This document shows, one piece after another, positions 1-8,723 of a stretch of 19,188 bases of DNA. Positions within the stretch are counted from its first letter, which is position 1. The number at the start of each line of letters is the position of its first letter. The notes below the pieces were generated by a model that saw only the letters and a program-made list of their open reading frames with translations, ran no database searches and was not told where the DNA came from. The position numbers and the translations under genes were made by a program. The stretch covers positions 1 to 19,188 of the forward strand of contig PITI01000147.1 in assembly GCA_004325065.1 (NCBI GenBank). Reading direction: 5' to 3'. Source of the stretch: Hamiltosporidium magnivora. Taxonomy: Eukaryota; Microsporidia; Dubosqiidae.

Positions 1-2085
1 GTCTTCCTAAATGTCCTTATTATATTGTCAAAGTCTATGTTTAGATGAAAAGCCTCAAGCCAATTGGTATTATTGTGGACTAACATGCTGAAACCAAAAA
101 GTACATCTCCGAGAGGTTACGATATGAACCAATTACCTGTATGTTAAACTTGTACAAATTAACGACGAAATGTGTAACGAAAGTCTTTTAGCTTGGGGTA
201 GAAAAAAGAGGATTCTTTCAAATAACCAGTTAGGAACAGTGAGAGGTGTGCAAGGGGCAAAGGAGATGGCTTTACTGAACATTGTCTTTTACAAAGAATG
301 TAGAAATAATCTTAAGACAGAGTTTATTTGTGTCAAAAAGCTTATGATTCAATAGATTATGCTTAAATGAGTTAATACATCGAAAGCTGTAATTTATTTG
401 TTATGATCTTTAGATTTATTAAGGGTTTTATATCAAAATTGAAAATTGATATTTCAGTAGGGCCAGAAAAAATCATAAAAATCAAAGTAAAATAGCAGGA
501 TTTTGTAGGATAATAATCTTATTTTTTGTTCTTTGTGCTGAACTTGAATTATTAAGCCGAAAGCTCGATGAGAAATATATAAAAGTGACATTCAAGGCGG
601 AGACCTTATCTCACTTTAACAATCATCTCTTGTTCATTGATGATCTTAAACACCTTGCTAAAGATAGATTAACATTAAAATAGACGGCAGATATTGTAAA
701 TCGGTCAATGAAAAACATAGGATGAGATCAATAAACAGAAGTTAGTCACGAATTTTCCGTGTTGTGCAGATGTCGCTACTCTTATTGAAGGAATACGAGT
801 TTACAAATACCTTGGAATAACAGAAAATAGGAGAGGAATCCCAACAAGTAAGTCGTTTGAGGAAGTACAGACTAAGCTTATAGCATGAGTAGAAAGACTT
901 TTTCGCACCAGATTAAATGCAAGAAATTTATTTCAAGCCATCTATCAGAATATAATTTCTTTACTAAACTATCATATAGGTGTATTTCGTTTTGAAATTA
1001 GCGACTTCTCTAATTGAGATGATGCAGTCCGTGAGATGCTGGTGAAAAACAAAATACATATACGCCCAGGATTTAAAGAACTTCCATGCCTTCTACGTAC
1101 AGAACTTGGAAGGGGTTTACATAGTTTCGAGTTTAAAATCAAACAAATAATTTTTAAATCCAGGATTGTCTGGAAAAAGATAAAAATCATCGATCAGAAG
1201 AGCAGCAAGCTATAAGGTTGAGAACAATAACAAACCTCACCTTGCACTAGTGAAAATTTTTTTAAAAATTATATACAGTTGGAAGAGGAAGTCACCAAAA
1301 AGAAATTAGAAGAAGAGCAACTAGTTAATTTTTATTACGAAATCGAAAACGAAAACTATATTCAAAGTTATATAAATTTAGAAGTAAGGCGCTAGTAAGT
1401 GTAAACGATTCTTCGATATTGTCACAAAAGAAGTGTAAGACCACGTGTTAAAGCAGTATTCTGCTATATCAGCGATAGAAACTATTCCGAAGTGCAGAAG
1501 ATGTTTTTTCACACTGCAGCACGTCTAGGAAAACAGTAAAAACTTAGCAAAAATATGTGAAGAATACTTGTCCATGACTATAATAGATAATAAAATAAAG
1601 TGGCACAATATATAGATTCTTTTTAGTCAAATAGATATTAATTTAAGCCTTCTAAACAAATTAAAAGCCACTCAGTTCAAGAAATTCTGTATAAAGAGTA
1701 TGCAGAGGTGAGAGAGACACGGGAACAAAAACTAATTTTAGAACTCGGAATAATAAGCCAGGTAAATTCATTTAAGACAAGATTCAGAATAAGATAATCA
1801 TTGATTAATAGGAATCACTTCCTAAGACTCACTTCTAATATTTAAAACAGAAAGCTTAGGAAGTATGACTTATTAGCAAATAAGTTGGGTCTTATTTATA
1901 ACTTTAGCGTGGAGATAATTCTTTAAGTGATGAACAGGGACAGTATTGTGACAAAATACCATAAGAAGTATCTTAAAAGACTACAAATACCCATGAATGT
2001 TGAGGCCTATATACAATTCATAGTACACAAGAAGACGGTCTAAACAATTCCCTTTGATCAACAAAGAGGACTTAAATCTGGCTAA
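1..2085 (+). pseudogene. Decayed non-LTR retrotransposon ORF (reverse transcriptase, zinc finger, endonuclease-like tail), 5' end outside window
   Basis: This is a relic of a non-LTR retrotransposon polyprotein broken by many stops and frame changes. In order I read: WYYCGLTC (65-88); YEPITCMLNLYKLTTKC (123-173); NNQLGTVRGVQGAKE (about 222-266); a remnant of the KKAYDSID box near 334-356; the catalytic FIDDLK box (633-650); YKYLGI (802-819); ELGRGLHS (about 1102-1125). A CCHC zinc-finger remnant follows, with Cys codons at 1493 and 1502, His at 1520 and Cys at 1556. Then come HDYNR (1573-1587), PSKQIKSHSVQEI (1648-1686), RKLRKYDLLANKLG and a C-terminal YHKKYLKRLQIP-type tail. The last in-frame stop is at 2083-2085. 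The order RT, Cys-His finger, then a tail with LRKYDLL resembles R2/R4-type elements with a restriction-like endonuclease. That class assignment is from family knowledge and not proven. The 61-codon open stretch at 170-355 is part of this relic, not a gene. Confidence 0.9.
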
Positions 2086-2175
2086 ATGCCGAGGAGAGTA
2101 GGGAGAGTGCATCATTTAATGTTATTTTAGGAGCTGAGACGCATAAACAACAATACTACTTTTAAGTAAATGAAT

Positions 2176-2405
2176 AACGAGGCAGATTTTGCTAAAAAAA
2201 ATATAATAGGAAAAATATCTCGTCCTTTATTTTATATTACGTAGCCACTGTGGATGAACAGACAACCTATGTAAATAAAGGGTGGGATTTAGAGGAAGGC
2301 AGTCAGTGAGTAAAATGGTAAAAAAATTATATAAAAGAGATGAATTTTGTAACCCAGAATTTTATTAAAAAAAATTTATGTTTAAATGTTCGAGTGAAAT
2401 GCGGT
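2176..2405 (+). repeat. Repeat block A, copy 1 (follows the retrotransposon relic)
   Basis: This AT-rich block begins 90 bases after the retrotransposon's terminal stop and aligns over most of its length with 18424-18668. Shared landmarks in order are AAC-AGG-AGAT-TGCTAAAA, CCACTGT, GGAAG followed by GTTAAAATGG-like sequence, ATATAAAAGAGA, and an AACCC/CCCC-TTTTATTAA stretch. The position just after the RT reading frame suggests it is the element's 3' untranslated end. It ends in TGTTCGAGTGAAATGCGG, which resembles the first bases of repeat B, so a truncated B may start here. Confidence 0.65.
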
Positions 2406-2894
2406 TATAATTTTTAAAAAAAATTTTTTATTTAATTAATTTCCTATTTTATTGTTTATTATCAGAACAATTCTTTCCCTTTTTTTTTTAGTAAATTTTC
2501 ACTTTTATAGCAATAGGAGTATCAATTAACGAACAATAATTTTTTAATTTCATCTTTTTGCTAATAAAATGATAAGAAAAACAAAAAAATAATTTATATC
2601 TAAGAATAAAATCACCTTTATTAATTTCCCGACTAAAATTTATAGTATTAACAAATAGAAATATAAAAGAAATAAAATGAAACAAAAAGAAGTATTTATG
2701 TAATATTTTACATTTAAAACATAATTAATCTAATTCATTAGCTGAATATTTTAAAACTATAAATTAAATAAAAATAAAAAAATAATATTTCGAAGACGAA
2801 CAATTGTAGCCAATAAAACACTCCAAAAACCTAAAAAACAGCAAATATCTAGAATTTAAATTTATTTAAATATAAATCATGTAAGAATATCAAA
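2406..2894. other. AT-rich intergenic spacer, no gene seen
   Basis: The stretch is homopolymer-rich and very low in GC. It contains a 65-codon reading frame on the minus strand (2488-2685) that opens on TTG and has a low-complexity Phe/Ile/Lys composition, so I do not call it a gene. The 3' flank of the E3 ligase gene lies at its right end. Confidence 0.7.
2861..2866 (-). terminator. Candidate polyadenylation signal AATAAA of the RING-CH gene
   Basis: AATAAA on the minus strand lies 28 nt after the stop codon of the E3 ligase gene. All four intact genes here have this hexamer within about 40 nt of their stop. In so AT-rich a sequence it could occur by chance. Confidence 0.4.
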
Positions 2895-3908
2895 CTATTC
2901 AATAATACCTTCAATAAGTATTTCTTCATTGAAAGAATCATTATTATTATCTTCAAAACCATCTCCTGTGTTTTCTTTAATCTCATCTCCACCTTGATCA
3001 ATAATTTTTATATTTTTACTTCTTCTTTTTAAAAAAATTAAGTAAGTAATACTCAATAAATCTTTAATACCAACATATAATACTCCGCCCATCAATGATT
3101 GTTCTATTCCAATAAATTTTTGATTAAAAAATAAATAACCTAAAAAACTCGCCATATATGGCGAAATCAAACAAGACATAACAGCTTTAAGAGGTATAAC
3201 TTGATTATTAAAAACGATTTCACTTTGATACGTATTTCCAGTTCCTGTTCGATAAATTGATTTCAATTTATTTTTCAAATTATTAATTATTTTTTTATAA
3301 ATAAAAAACGTTAACGGCAATAAAGACGTAGCAGCATTGGAAAAATTCATTTTAGAATAATTAAGAATTATCAAAGAAGGTAAAATATGAAAAGTAAAAG
3401 AAAATTTGACATATGAAGTATATATCATTGTGATTGGAATCAACGGTGCACCCATAAAAACTCTTAACAAGTTTCCAGTATACGGAAAGAAACTTCCATC
3501 TTCTTCGTAAAACAACAGATCAATACTTTCTTTAAATCCCATAAATATTATAAATACACTGAAACCATACGAAAAAAGACAAATATATGTTGCCATAACC
3601 ATAAAAACCAATGAAGTAATCGTAAGAATCTTTGCAATAAATTCTGATATTTTTTCATAGAAAAAAATGTACAAATAATTTCTGCTTATTATTACATATT
3701 CCACTTTACAAAATGAACATCGGTTATTCGTTGGCCATCTATTTTCTATATACCTCATAAAACAGTATTTATGTATCCATTGAGTGGCACCTGTACATTT
3801 ACATGGACGAACCCATATTTCTTTTTTATCAACGTATTTCATGAATTCAGTATCTTGCAATGTTTCTTCTTCGTTCATTAAACATATCCAACACTGGCGA
3901 CTCTTCAT
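2895..3908 (-). CDS. MARCH5-like RING-CH (C4HC3) membrane E3 ubiquitin ligase
   Basis: This 337-residue protein opens with a complete RING-CH (RINGv) finger: C6, C9, C36, C38, H46, C49, C64 and C67. The sequence between the second and third metal ligands is W-V-R-P-C-K-C-T-G-A-T-Q-W-I-H, the hallmark of MARCH-type ligases. About four membrane segments follow, near residues 94-119, 147-166, 238-261 and 272-293, with a possible extra one at 172-204. An acidic, Asn/Glu-rich tail closes the protein. Beyond the finger, the stretches FKESIDLL, LIPITMIY and SLMGGVLYVGIKDLL line up in order and spacing with human MARCH5 (MITOL) as I remember it. MARCH5 is a mitochondrial outer-membrane ligase. Family role: transfer of ubiquitin from an E2 to membrane or membrane-near substrates. 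A location at mitosomes or ER is inference. The ATG at 3906-3908 is supported by a CCCCC motif 11 nt upstream. A Doa10/Ssm4 assignment is less likely because those proteins have about 14 membrane segments. Confidence 0.88.
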   Translation of the reverse strand: MKSRQCWICLMNEEETLQDTEFMKYVDKKEIWVRPCKCTGATQWIHKYCFMRYIENRWPTNNRCSFCKVEYVIISRNYLYIFFYEKISEFIAKILTITSLVFMVMATYICLFSYGFSVFIIFMGFKESIDLLFYEEDGSFFPYTGNLLRVFMGAPLIPITMIYTSYVKFSFTFHILPSLIILNYSKMNFSNAATSLLPLTFFIYKKIINNLKNKLKSIYRTGTGNTYQSEIVFNNQVIPLKAVMSCLISPYMASFLGYLFFNQKFIGIEQSLMGGVLYVGIKDLLSITYLIFLKRRSKNIKIIDQGGDEIKENTGDGFEDNNNDSFNEEILIEGIIE

Positions 3909-3914
3909 AATTCG

Positions 3915-3926
3915 ATAAAGGGGGTA
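3915..3926 (-). promoter_or_regulatory. Microsporidian C-triplet start signal upstream of the RING-CH gene
   Basis: On the minus strand the sequence TACCCCCTTTAT lies 11 nt before the ATG. C-rich triplets just upstream of start codons are a described microsporidian promoter/start signal. The same kind of motif precedes all four genes here. Confidence 0.7.
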
Positions 3927-4481
3927 AATATTTTTACAGGTTATTGGATAACTCCTTTTTTAAAATGTAAATTATAAGAAAACAAGTAAATAATGATGTA
4001 TTTTATTTGGAAAGACCAATATACTACATTTCCCAAGAATACTCTAAAATATAAAGAAACGCCAAGAAAATGACAGTGATTTTAAATGAAGGACAAGTGA
4101 TTTCTAATTAAACTTTTAAATTAAATACTCGAGAGAGAAATAAATTGAAAACGAAAAGATAAAACTTTAAGCAAATTTGGAAATATAATTTGATATAAAA
4201 AACCTAAAAATGAAAAGTAAAAAGCTAAAATAAAATTTAAGATTAAATATTTTTTGCAATCAGAACTAATTATAAGTTTAAAATGATTAAAATACATTTA
4301 AATATTCCTAACAAAAAATTTAGTGATAAATATATTAAAGTTAAATTATAAAAGATAAGAGATTACAGATAAATATTTGGATTTAAAAAATCGATAAGAA
4401 ATTGTTTAAAAAAATTTGGATTGGAATAAAATATTTATACGAAAATGAAAAGTATTTTTAATTTTATATTTCAGATATGCC
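3927..4481. other. AT-rich spacer, nothing recognised
   Basis: I see no reading frame with a coding-like composition and no repeat block shared with the rest of the window. The right edge abuts repeat B copy 1. Confidence 0.6.
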
Positions 4482-4715
4482 GATGGAGAAAGGACAGCAG
4501 AATTAAAAACTATCTGCGTGGCGATGAGTGTCAATCATTTTTTGAAAATGATTGTTGAGATTTTTGTGAAATATAAACCAAGCTGGATTTATAGGTCAAT
4601 CCCCTATAATCCCCAGTTATACCGATTAAAAGGAACAAACGGAAAATTTTCATTTATTTCATCCTCGAAACCGAAGTCTAAAAGAAGACAGGAATAAGTA
4701 AGTAAGTATTTAAGC
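4482..4715 (+). repeat. Dispersed repeat B, copy 1
   Basis: This copy starts with GGAGAAAGGACAG and then ATTAAAAACTATCTGC and GATGAGTGT. It matches the start of the copies at 14171, 18660 and (reverse) 11075. It stays closely alignable with 14171-14427 to its end: CTGGATTTATAGG versus CTGGATTCATAGG, then CCGATTAAAAGGAACAAA versus CAGATTAAAAGAAACAAA, and a common end in AAGTAAGTATTTAAGC. It is non-coding as far as I can tell. This copy and copy 2 share a 3' half that differs from the longer copies 3 and 4. Confidence 0.8.
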
Positions 4716-5519
4716 TATATAAAATTAAAAATACTTAAAAATCATATTTTACTTGGAATTCAAGCTTTGCGATGAAATGAAATTTATTTAAATCCAGAAT
4801 TTAAAATGTGAACATGTGATTCAAAATTGGGTTTTCATTAACACGAAGTAGGGTTATATTTATTTATGATCATATTTTTCTTGTCTATATTTATAGAATC
4901 TTTCTCCTAATTATAAATTAAATACAATATACTTTTCAAATAAGATTAAATAGTGATATAAATAAATATATTTTTAATCTTTTGAGATATCTGAATACCT
5001 CTTTCTCATTCCTACCCAGAATTTCGTCCCGACTTTAAATCTCATTTCGAACAAAATATATTGTTTTGACTGTCTTTTTGTGTGCTATATATTGAATATA
5101 TGTCTCGATCCTGACATGTATTACTGTATAATAAAAGCATTTTGTAATATTTAGTAGAAATACCATCCCAAGATATTACATAAAGAATTATTTCAACACA
5201 ATTGCATATGATTGAACTCATGAGTCAAGAAGCCCAGACTTTTATGGTTTTTTTATTTAATAATCAAAACCAAATCGGCTTAAAAAAACATAATTTTGGG
5301 TTATGGATGTGTCATTTGGCTTCATTTTTAATCTAAAATAAATATATCAGGTTTATTATTCCGATTCAGATTATTTATAAATTTAAGAGGTGAATTTATC
5401 GTTTATTAAATAGATGCTACAGTGTTTAAAAGAAAGCAAATTTCTTGACTGAATCAGCTTAAATAGAATTAAAATTAAGATCAAATTAAAATTAAAATTT
5501 TATTAGTAAAATTATGATA
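4716..5519. other. AT-rich spacer, nothing recognised
   Basis: No coding-like frame on either strand and no match to the repeat blocks. A slightly GC-richer patch at about 5000-5050 (CTCATTCCTACCCAG and neighbours) is unexplained. The right end is the 3' flank of the arginyl-tRNA synthetase gene. Confidence 0.6.
5499..5504 (-). terminator. Candidate polyadenylation signal AATAAA of the ArgRS gene
   Basis: AATAAA on the minus strand lies about 15 nt after the TGA stop of the synthetase gene. It supports transcript end formation close to the coding end, though chance occurrence is easy at this base composition. Confidence 0.4.
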
Positions 5520-7208
5520 TCACATCCTACTTAGAGGTATGAGCCCCAAAACTTTCATACCACTGTTTAAAACAATCCTAGAAATAAGAAAAACCGACAA
5601 GCGAGCTTTTGCTATATTTTCAGGCTGGCCATACACTTTTAATGTCATAAAAAGTGTGTTAATCATCTTTGATATTTTCATCAAATACGTAACAATTTTA
5701 CACGGCTCAAAATGTTCAAGACTTTCTCTTAAAACATATGGATAAGTTGAAAGATTGTATACCAATTCGGCGATTGATTCTTCTTTTATTAAATCAAAAT
5801 TGATTTCAGTCAAATCATTAAAATTTAAATTTTTATTTTTATTCTCGATACTTACTAAACGACAATGAGTGTATTGAAGGTAAGGTCCTGTTTCTCCTTC
5901 TGTAGTAGTATTCCGTGTCATATCGAATTTGTAATTTTTTACTCTTTTTGCACTAAAATCTTGTATTATAATGGCAGATACGGCCAATGTGTTTGTTGTA
6001 AATTCTGGATTTTCAATTTTTAGAAATTTTTCTTGATTTCTTTGCATTGCCTCATACATGGCAGCTTTTGCTTCGTCTATAATGTCTTCAAGAAAAACAA
6101 CAGTTCCTTTTCTTGTTGACATACCTTCAACTAAGCCATAATTTATATGTAAAAAATTGTCAGTGGAATATCCCAAACATTCCATGGTTTTAAAAAGTTG
6201 TTTGAAATGCATATCTTGTTGCGAGGCAACCACATAAATAATTTTTTCTGCATCGTATTTTTTTAATCGACTAGTGGCTGCACCGATATCTCTGCTAGAA
6301 TAGAGAGTACTTCCATCTTTTTTAATGACAATATACTTTCCCAAAACACCCAAATCAAAATATTTTGAACCATCAACATCACAAACGAGTTTGTCCGTTT
6401 TTTCAATAATTTCTTTCCCAATTTCTCCAAACATACTTTCTCCTTCAAAAACATCAAAATGAATGTTTAAAATTTTGTATAATTCTTTATATTTCTCAAT
6501 ACTAAGCTCTCTTAATTCTTTCCATGTTTTTATTTTTTCTTCGTTTCCGTTTTCAAGTTCTAAAAAATACTGTTTGGCTTTTTCATGGATTTCTGGTTCA
6601 TCTTCAGCTTCCTTGTTTATTCTTACATAAAGATCGTAGAGATACCGCACTGGATTCTTCTTTAAATCCTCTTCGTTCTTATATTTATCTAAAGCTACAC
6701 CTATTAATCCAAACTGTTTGCCCCAATCTCCCAAATAATTAATACTAATTACTTGATAATTAAAAATTTTAAAAATATTTTTAATAAAATTTCCTAAAAT
6801 TGTACTTCGTAGATGACCAGCATGGAATATTTTTGCAATATTTGGACTGCTGTACTCCACAATAATTTTTTTGTTTTTGCCTAAATCTTGTTTTCCAAAT
6901 GAATCATTTTTTTCAAAAATATTTTTACAAAGCTGTTTTAAAACAGAAAATTTATTTATTTTTATAGCCAATGCATTATTTAAAACACTCACCGATAAAA
7001 TCAAAGGCGATGGATTTTTAATAATAAAATTTATAAGCTCTTGATAATCCCGTGACACATTTTTTGATATCCTGGCTAATTGAAGATAGAAATCACCACC
7101 TTTAGGTCCTCTATTTATTTCCAAACAATTTGATATTTCTTCTGCCGTGTAAAGGGAGGAAGAAGTAAATTTTTCTACTATTTTTTCTCGTATTTCATCA
7201 ATATCCAT
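5520..7208 (-). CDS. Arginyl-tRNA synthetase (cytosolic, fungal type)
   Basis: The enzyme charges tRNA-Arg with arginine using ATP for cytosolic translation. The 562-residue protein carries the class Ia signature HAGH at 129-132 inside SSPNIAKIFHAGHLRSTILG. The HAGH form is the one I associate with yeast arginyl-tRNA synthetase. It also has NYLGDWGKQFG (157-167), DGSTLYSSRDIGA (298-310), the KMSKS-equivalent EGMSTRKG (361-368), and a DALR-type anticodon-binding region that includes GPYLQYTHCR (441-450). It ends in the expected Arg-Met (561-562). The residues before about 115 form the reduced N-terminal tRNA-contact domain. The length is a little below the roughly 600 residues usual in fungi. 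The ATG is supported by an ACCCTC motif 6 nt upstream. The gene diverges from the CCCH/RRM gene across 603 bp, a long gap for a microsporidian. The reading frame is intact, with no intron. Confidence 0.97.
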   Translation of the reverse strand: MDIDEIREKIVEKFTSSSLYTAEEISNCLEINRGPKGGDFYLQLARISKNVSRDYQELINFIIKNPSPLILSVSVLNNALAIKINKFSVLKQLCKNIFEKNDSFGKQDLGKNKKIIVEYSSPNIAKIFHAGHLRSTILGNFIKNIFKIFNYQVISINYLGDWGKQFGLIGVALDKYKNEEDLKKNPVRYLYDLYVRINKEAEDEPEIHEKAKQYFLELENGNEEKIKTWKELRELSIEKYKELYKILNIHFDVFEGESMFGEIGKEIIEKTDKLVCDVDGSKYFDLGVLGKYIVIKKDGSTLYSSRDIGAATSRLKKYDAEKIIYVVASQQDMHFKQLFKTMECLGYSTDNFLHINYGLVEGMSTRKGTVVFLEDIIDEAKAAMYEAMQRNQEKFLKIENPEFTTNTLAVSAIIIQDFSAKRVKNYKFDMTRNTTTEGETGPYLQYTHCRLVSIENKNKNLNFNDLTEINFDLIKEESIAELVYNLSTYPYVLRESLEHFEPCKIVTYLMKISKMINTLFMTLKVYGQPENIAKARLSVFLISRIVLNSGMKVLGLIPLSRM

Positions 7209-7218
7209 TAAAGAGGGT
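7209..7218 (-). promoter_or_regulatory. C-triplet start signal upstream of ArgRS
   Basis: ACCCTCTTTA on the minus strand directly abuts the ATG. The C triplet is 6 nt from the A of the start codon. The same motif class occurs before the other three genes. Confidence 0.65.
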
Positions 7219-7799
7219 CTCTCATCAAAAAAAAAATATTTTTAAGATTCAAGAAATCAAAAATGGTAAGAAAAATTATATTTCTACAAAAAAATAAATA
7301 TTCGGAATATTTCATTTTTTTATTTAATTTATAATCTAATATCTGATCCGTAGTTAAAAAAAAGACAATAAACACTAATAATTCTATATCAATAGAACAG
7401 TAAAAATAAATTTACATATTTATAATTCTTAATTTTAAGAACCAATTTTTAGGAATTCGTATTCTAATGTAAGAAACGATATAACTTATTAATTGATAAT
7501 GAAAAAAGAGTAGGGTTTGAAATCAAAAAGTTATTTGAACCACAATTTTATAATGCGAAGTAGAAAATGAATAATTCAAGATTTTAAGTTTAAACTTATC
7601 TGTCCATAGACTTTCAAATTAAAAAAAAAACATTTTAAATTTAATTTAAAATTTACATGGAAATCATTTGATTGAAATCTTTTTCTATTTTTTTTTACTT
7701 TTGGTTTAAAAATTATTTACTGCTTGTTTTGTGTTAATATTTCTTAATTTAGAAGCGTAAAATTTTTATTTAAAATTATTTTTGGCATAAACCAAACAT
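7219..7799. other. Divergent intergenic region between ArgRS and the CCCH/RRM gene
   Basis: This is 581 bases of AT-rich sequence with no coding-like frame and no match to the repeat blocks. It must contain the transcription start regions of two divergently oriented genes. Apart from the two start-proximal C triplets at its ends I recognise no promoter element. Confidence 0.6.
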
Positions 7800-7811
7800 C
7801 CCTTCATTTTT
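7800..7811 (+). promoter_or_regulatory. C-triplet start signal upstream of the CCCH/RRM gene
   Basis: CCCTTCATTTTT ends next to the first of two consecutive ATG codons (7812 and 7815). The C triplet is 9 nt from the first A. I chose the first ATG, but the second would change the protein by only one residue. Confidence 0.65.
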
Positions 7812-8723
7812 ATGATGAACGAAGAAATCAAAAGAAACACAAATAGAATCACTATTCCTCTACCAGATGCACTTAGAAATATGGTAAAAAGAGAAATGAA
7901 CGATTCTGATGAATATAAAAGAATATGCTGTGTTATTGAAGAAACGGTTGCGGAGAATGACGAAAATGATTGTTATGCTGCTTTATTGGAGAAAATTGAA
8001 CCGTATTTGAAAGATAAAACAAGAAATTTTGTTGGAAAATTATTTATGTTTAAAAAAAGAATTTGTAGAGATGGCGAGAGGTGTAAAAGAGGGGATAATT
8101 GTATTTTCTTACATGAAAATGAAGCAGAAGGTGCGGATTATAAAAATATTGAAGCAAGAAGAGAAGTATTTAATAACAACAACAATAATATTAGAAAAAG
8201 AGAATTTGAAACAGAACCAAATAAAAGAATTAAAAATGACACAAAATTTTCAAATAAAGAAGTAATTTTAAATAATCTTCCTGAAGATTTATGGGATGAT
8301 GTTATTATATCAGATTACTGTAAAGAATTTGGAAGCGTATCAGAAGTCAGGATGTTGAAACCAGGAAAATATTTAATAAAGTTTTTTGATCCATCCAGTG
8401 CTTATAAATTTATTTCTTCAACCGAAAAAACATTCGGGCGAGAAAATATTAAAAAATTTTACAATAAATTTGTCAGAAAAGGCAAGGAAGAAATTCTTCA
8501 GGATCTTTTTGATGAACAAAAGTGTCTTTTACAAGAAATGCAAAGTATCTTGGGAAGCGAAGCCTCTTTTGTAAGACTCAGAGCTATTTGTATTAAAATT
8601 AGAAGTCTTGTCAATTCGGAAGAGAATTCTGATAGAGAAAATAAAAATATTAATTTTAAAGACAATGGTATTAATAAGAAAAACTCTGTTTATTTTAATA
8701 GTTTTTTTAATCCTACTAATTAG
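7812..8723 (+). CDS. RBM26/RBM27/Rmn1-like RNA-binding protein (PWI-like, CCCH finger, RRM, coiled coil)
   Basis: This 303-residue protein has the domain order of human RBM26/RBM27 and fission-yeast Rmn1. Residues about 50-78 (LLEKIEPYLKDKTRNFVGKLF) resemble the end of their N-terminal PWI-like domain. A CCCH finger follows with C85, C91, C97 and H101 (C-x5-C-x5-C-x3-H), containing CKRGDNCIFLH. An Asn run lies at 121-126 and a basic patch (KRIKN) near 138-142. A divergent RRM spans about 149-220, with VILNNLP as its first strand and KYLIKFFDPSSAYKFISSTE as its third strand and helix. A predicted coiled coil at 225-268 is followed by an Asn/Lys-rich tail. The ISSTE...IKKFY ending matches the RBM26 RRM from memory. 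Family role: linking nuclear polyadenylated RNA to exosome-mediated decay (PAXT/MTREC). That role here is inference. It could alternatively be another CCCH-RRM protein. There is no intron and the frame is intact. Confidence 0.75.
   Translation: MMNEEIKRNTNRITIPLPDALRNMVKREMNDSDEYKRICCVIEETVAENDENDCYAALLEKIEPYLKDKTRNFVGKLFMFKKRICRDGERCKRGDNCIFLHENEAEGADYKNIEARREVFNNNNNNIRKREFETEPNKRIKNDTKFSNKEVILNNLPEDLWDDVIISDYCKEFGSVSEVRMLKPGKYLIKFFDPSSAYKFISSTEKTFGRENIKKFYNKFVRKGKEEILQDLFDEQKCLLQEMQSILGSEASFVRLRAICIKIRSLVNSEENSDRENKNINFKDNGINKKNSVYFNSFFNPTN

Noticed and set aside
972..1190. 72-codon minus-strand frame
   Set aside because: It is antisense to the retrotransposon relic, whose sense strand carries recognisable motifs here (ELGRGLHS).
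2488..2685. 65-codon minus-strand frame in the spacer
   Set aside because: It opens on TTG, has no C-triplet signal and is low-complexity Phe/Ile/Lys.
5539..6742. Open frames at 5539-5745 (+), 6263-6457 (-) and 6524-6742 (+)
   Set aside because: They lie wholly inside the arginyl-tRNA synthetase gene in other frames and show no domain or independent start signal.
8029..8574. Open frames at 8029-8265 and 8386-8574 (+)
   Set aside because: They are alternative frames of the CCCH/RRM gene, with Lys/Ile-rich composition and no C-triplet signal.
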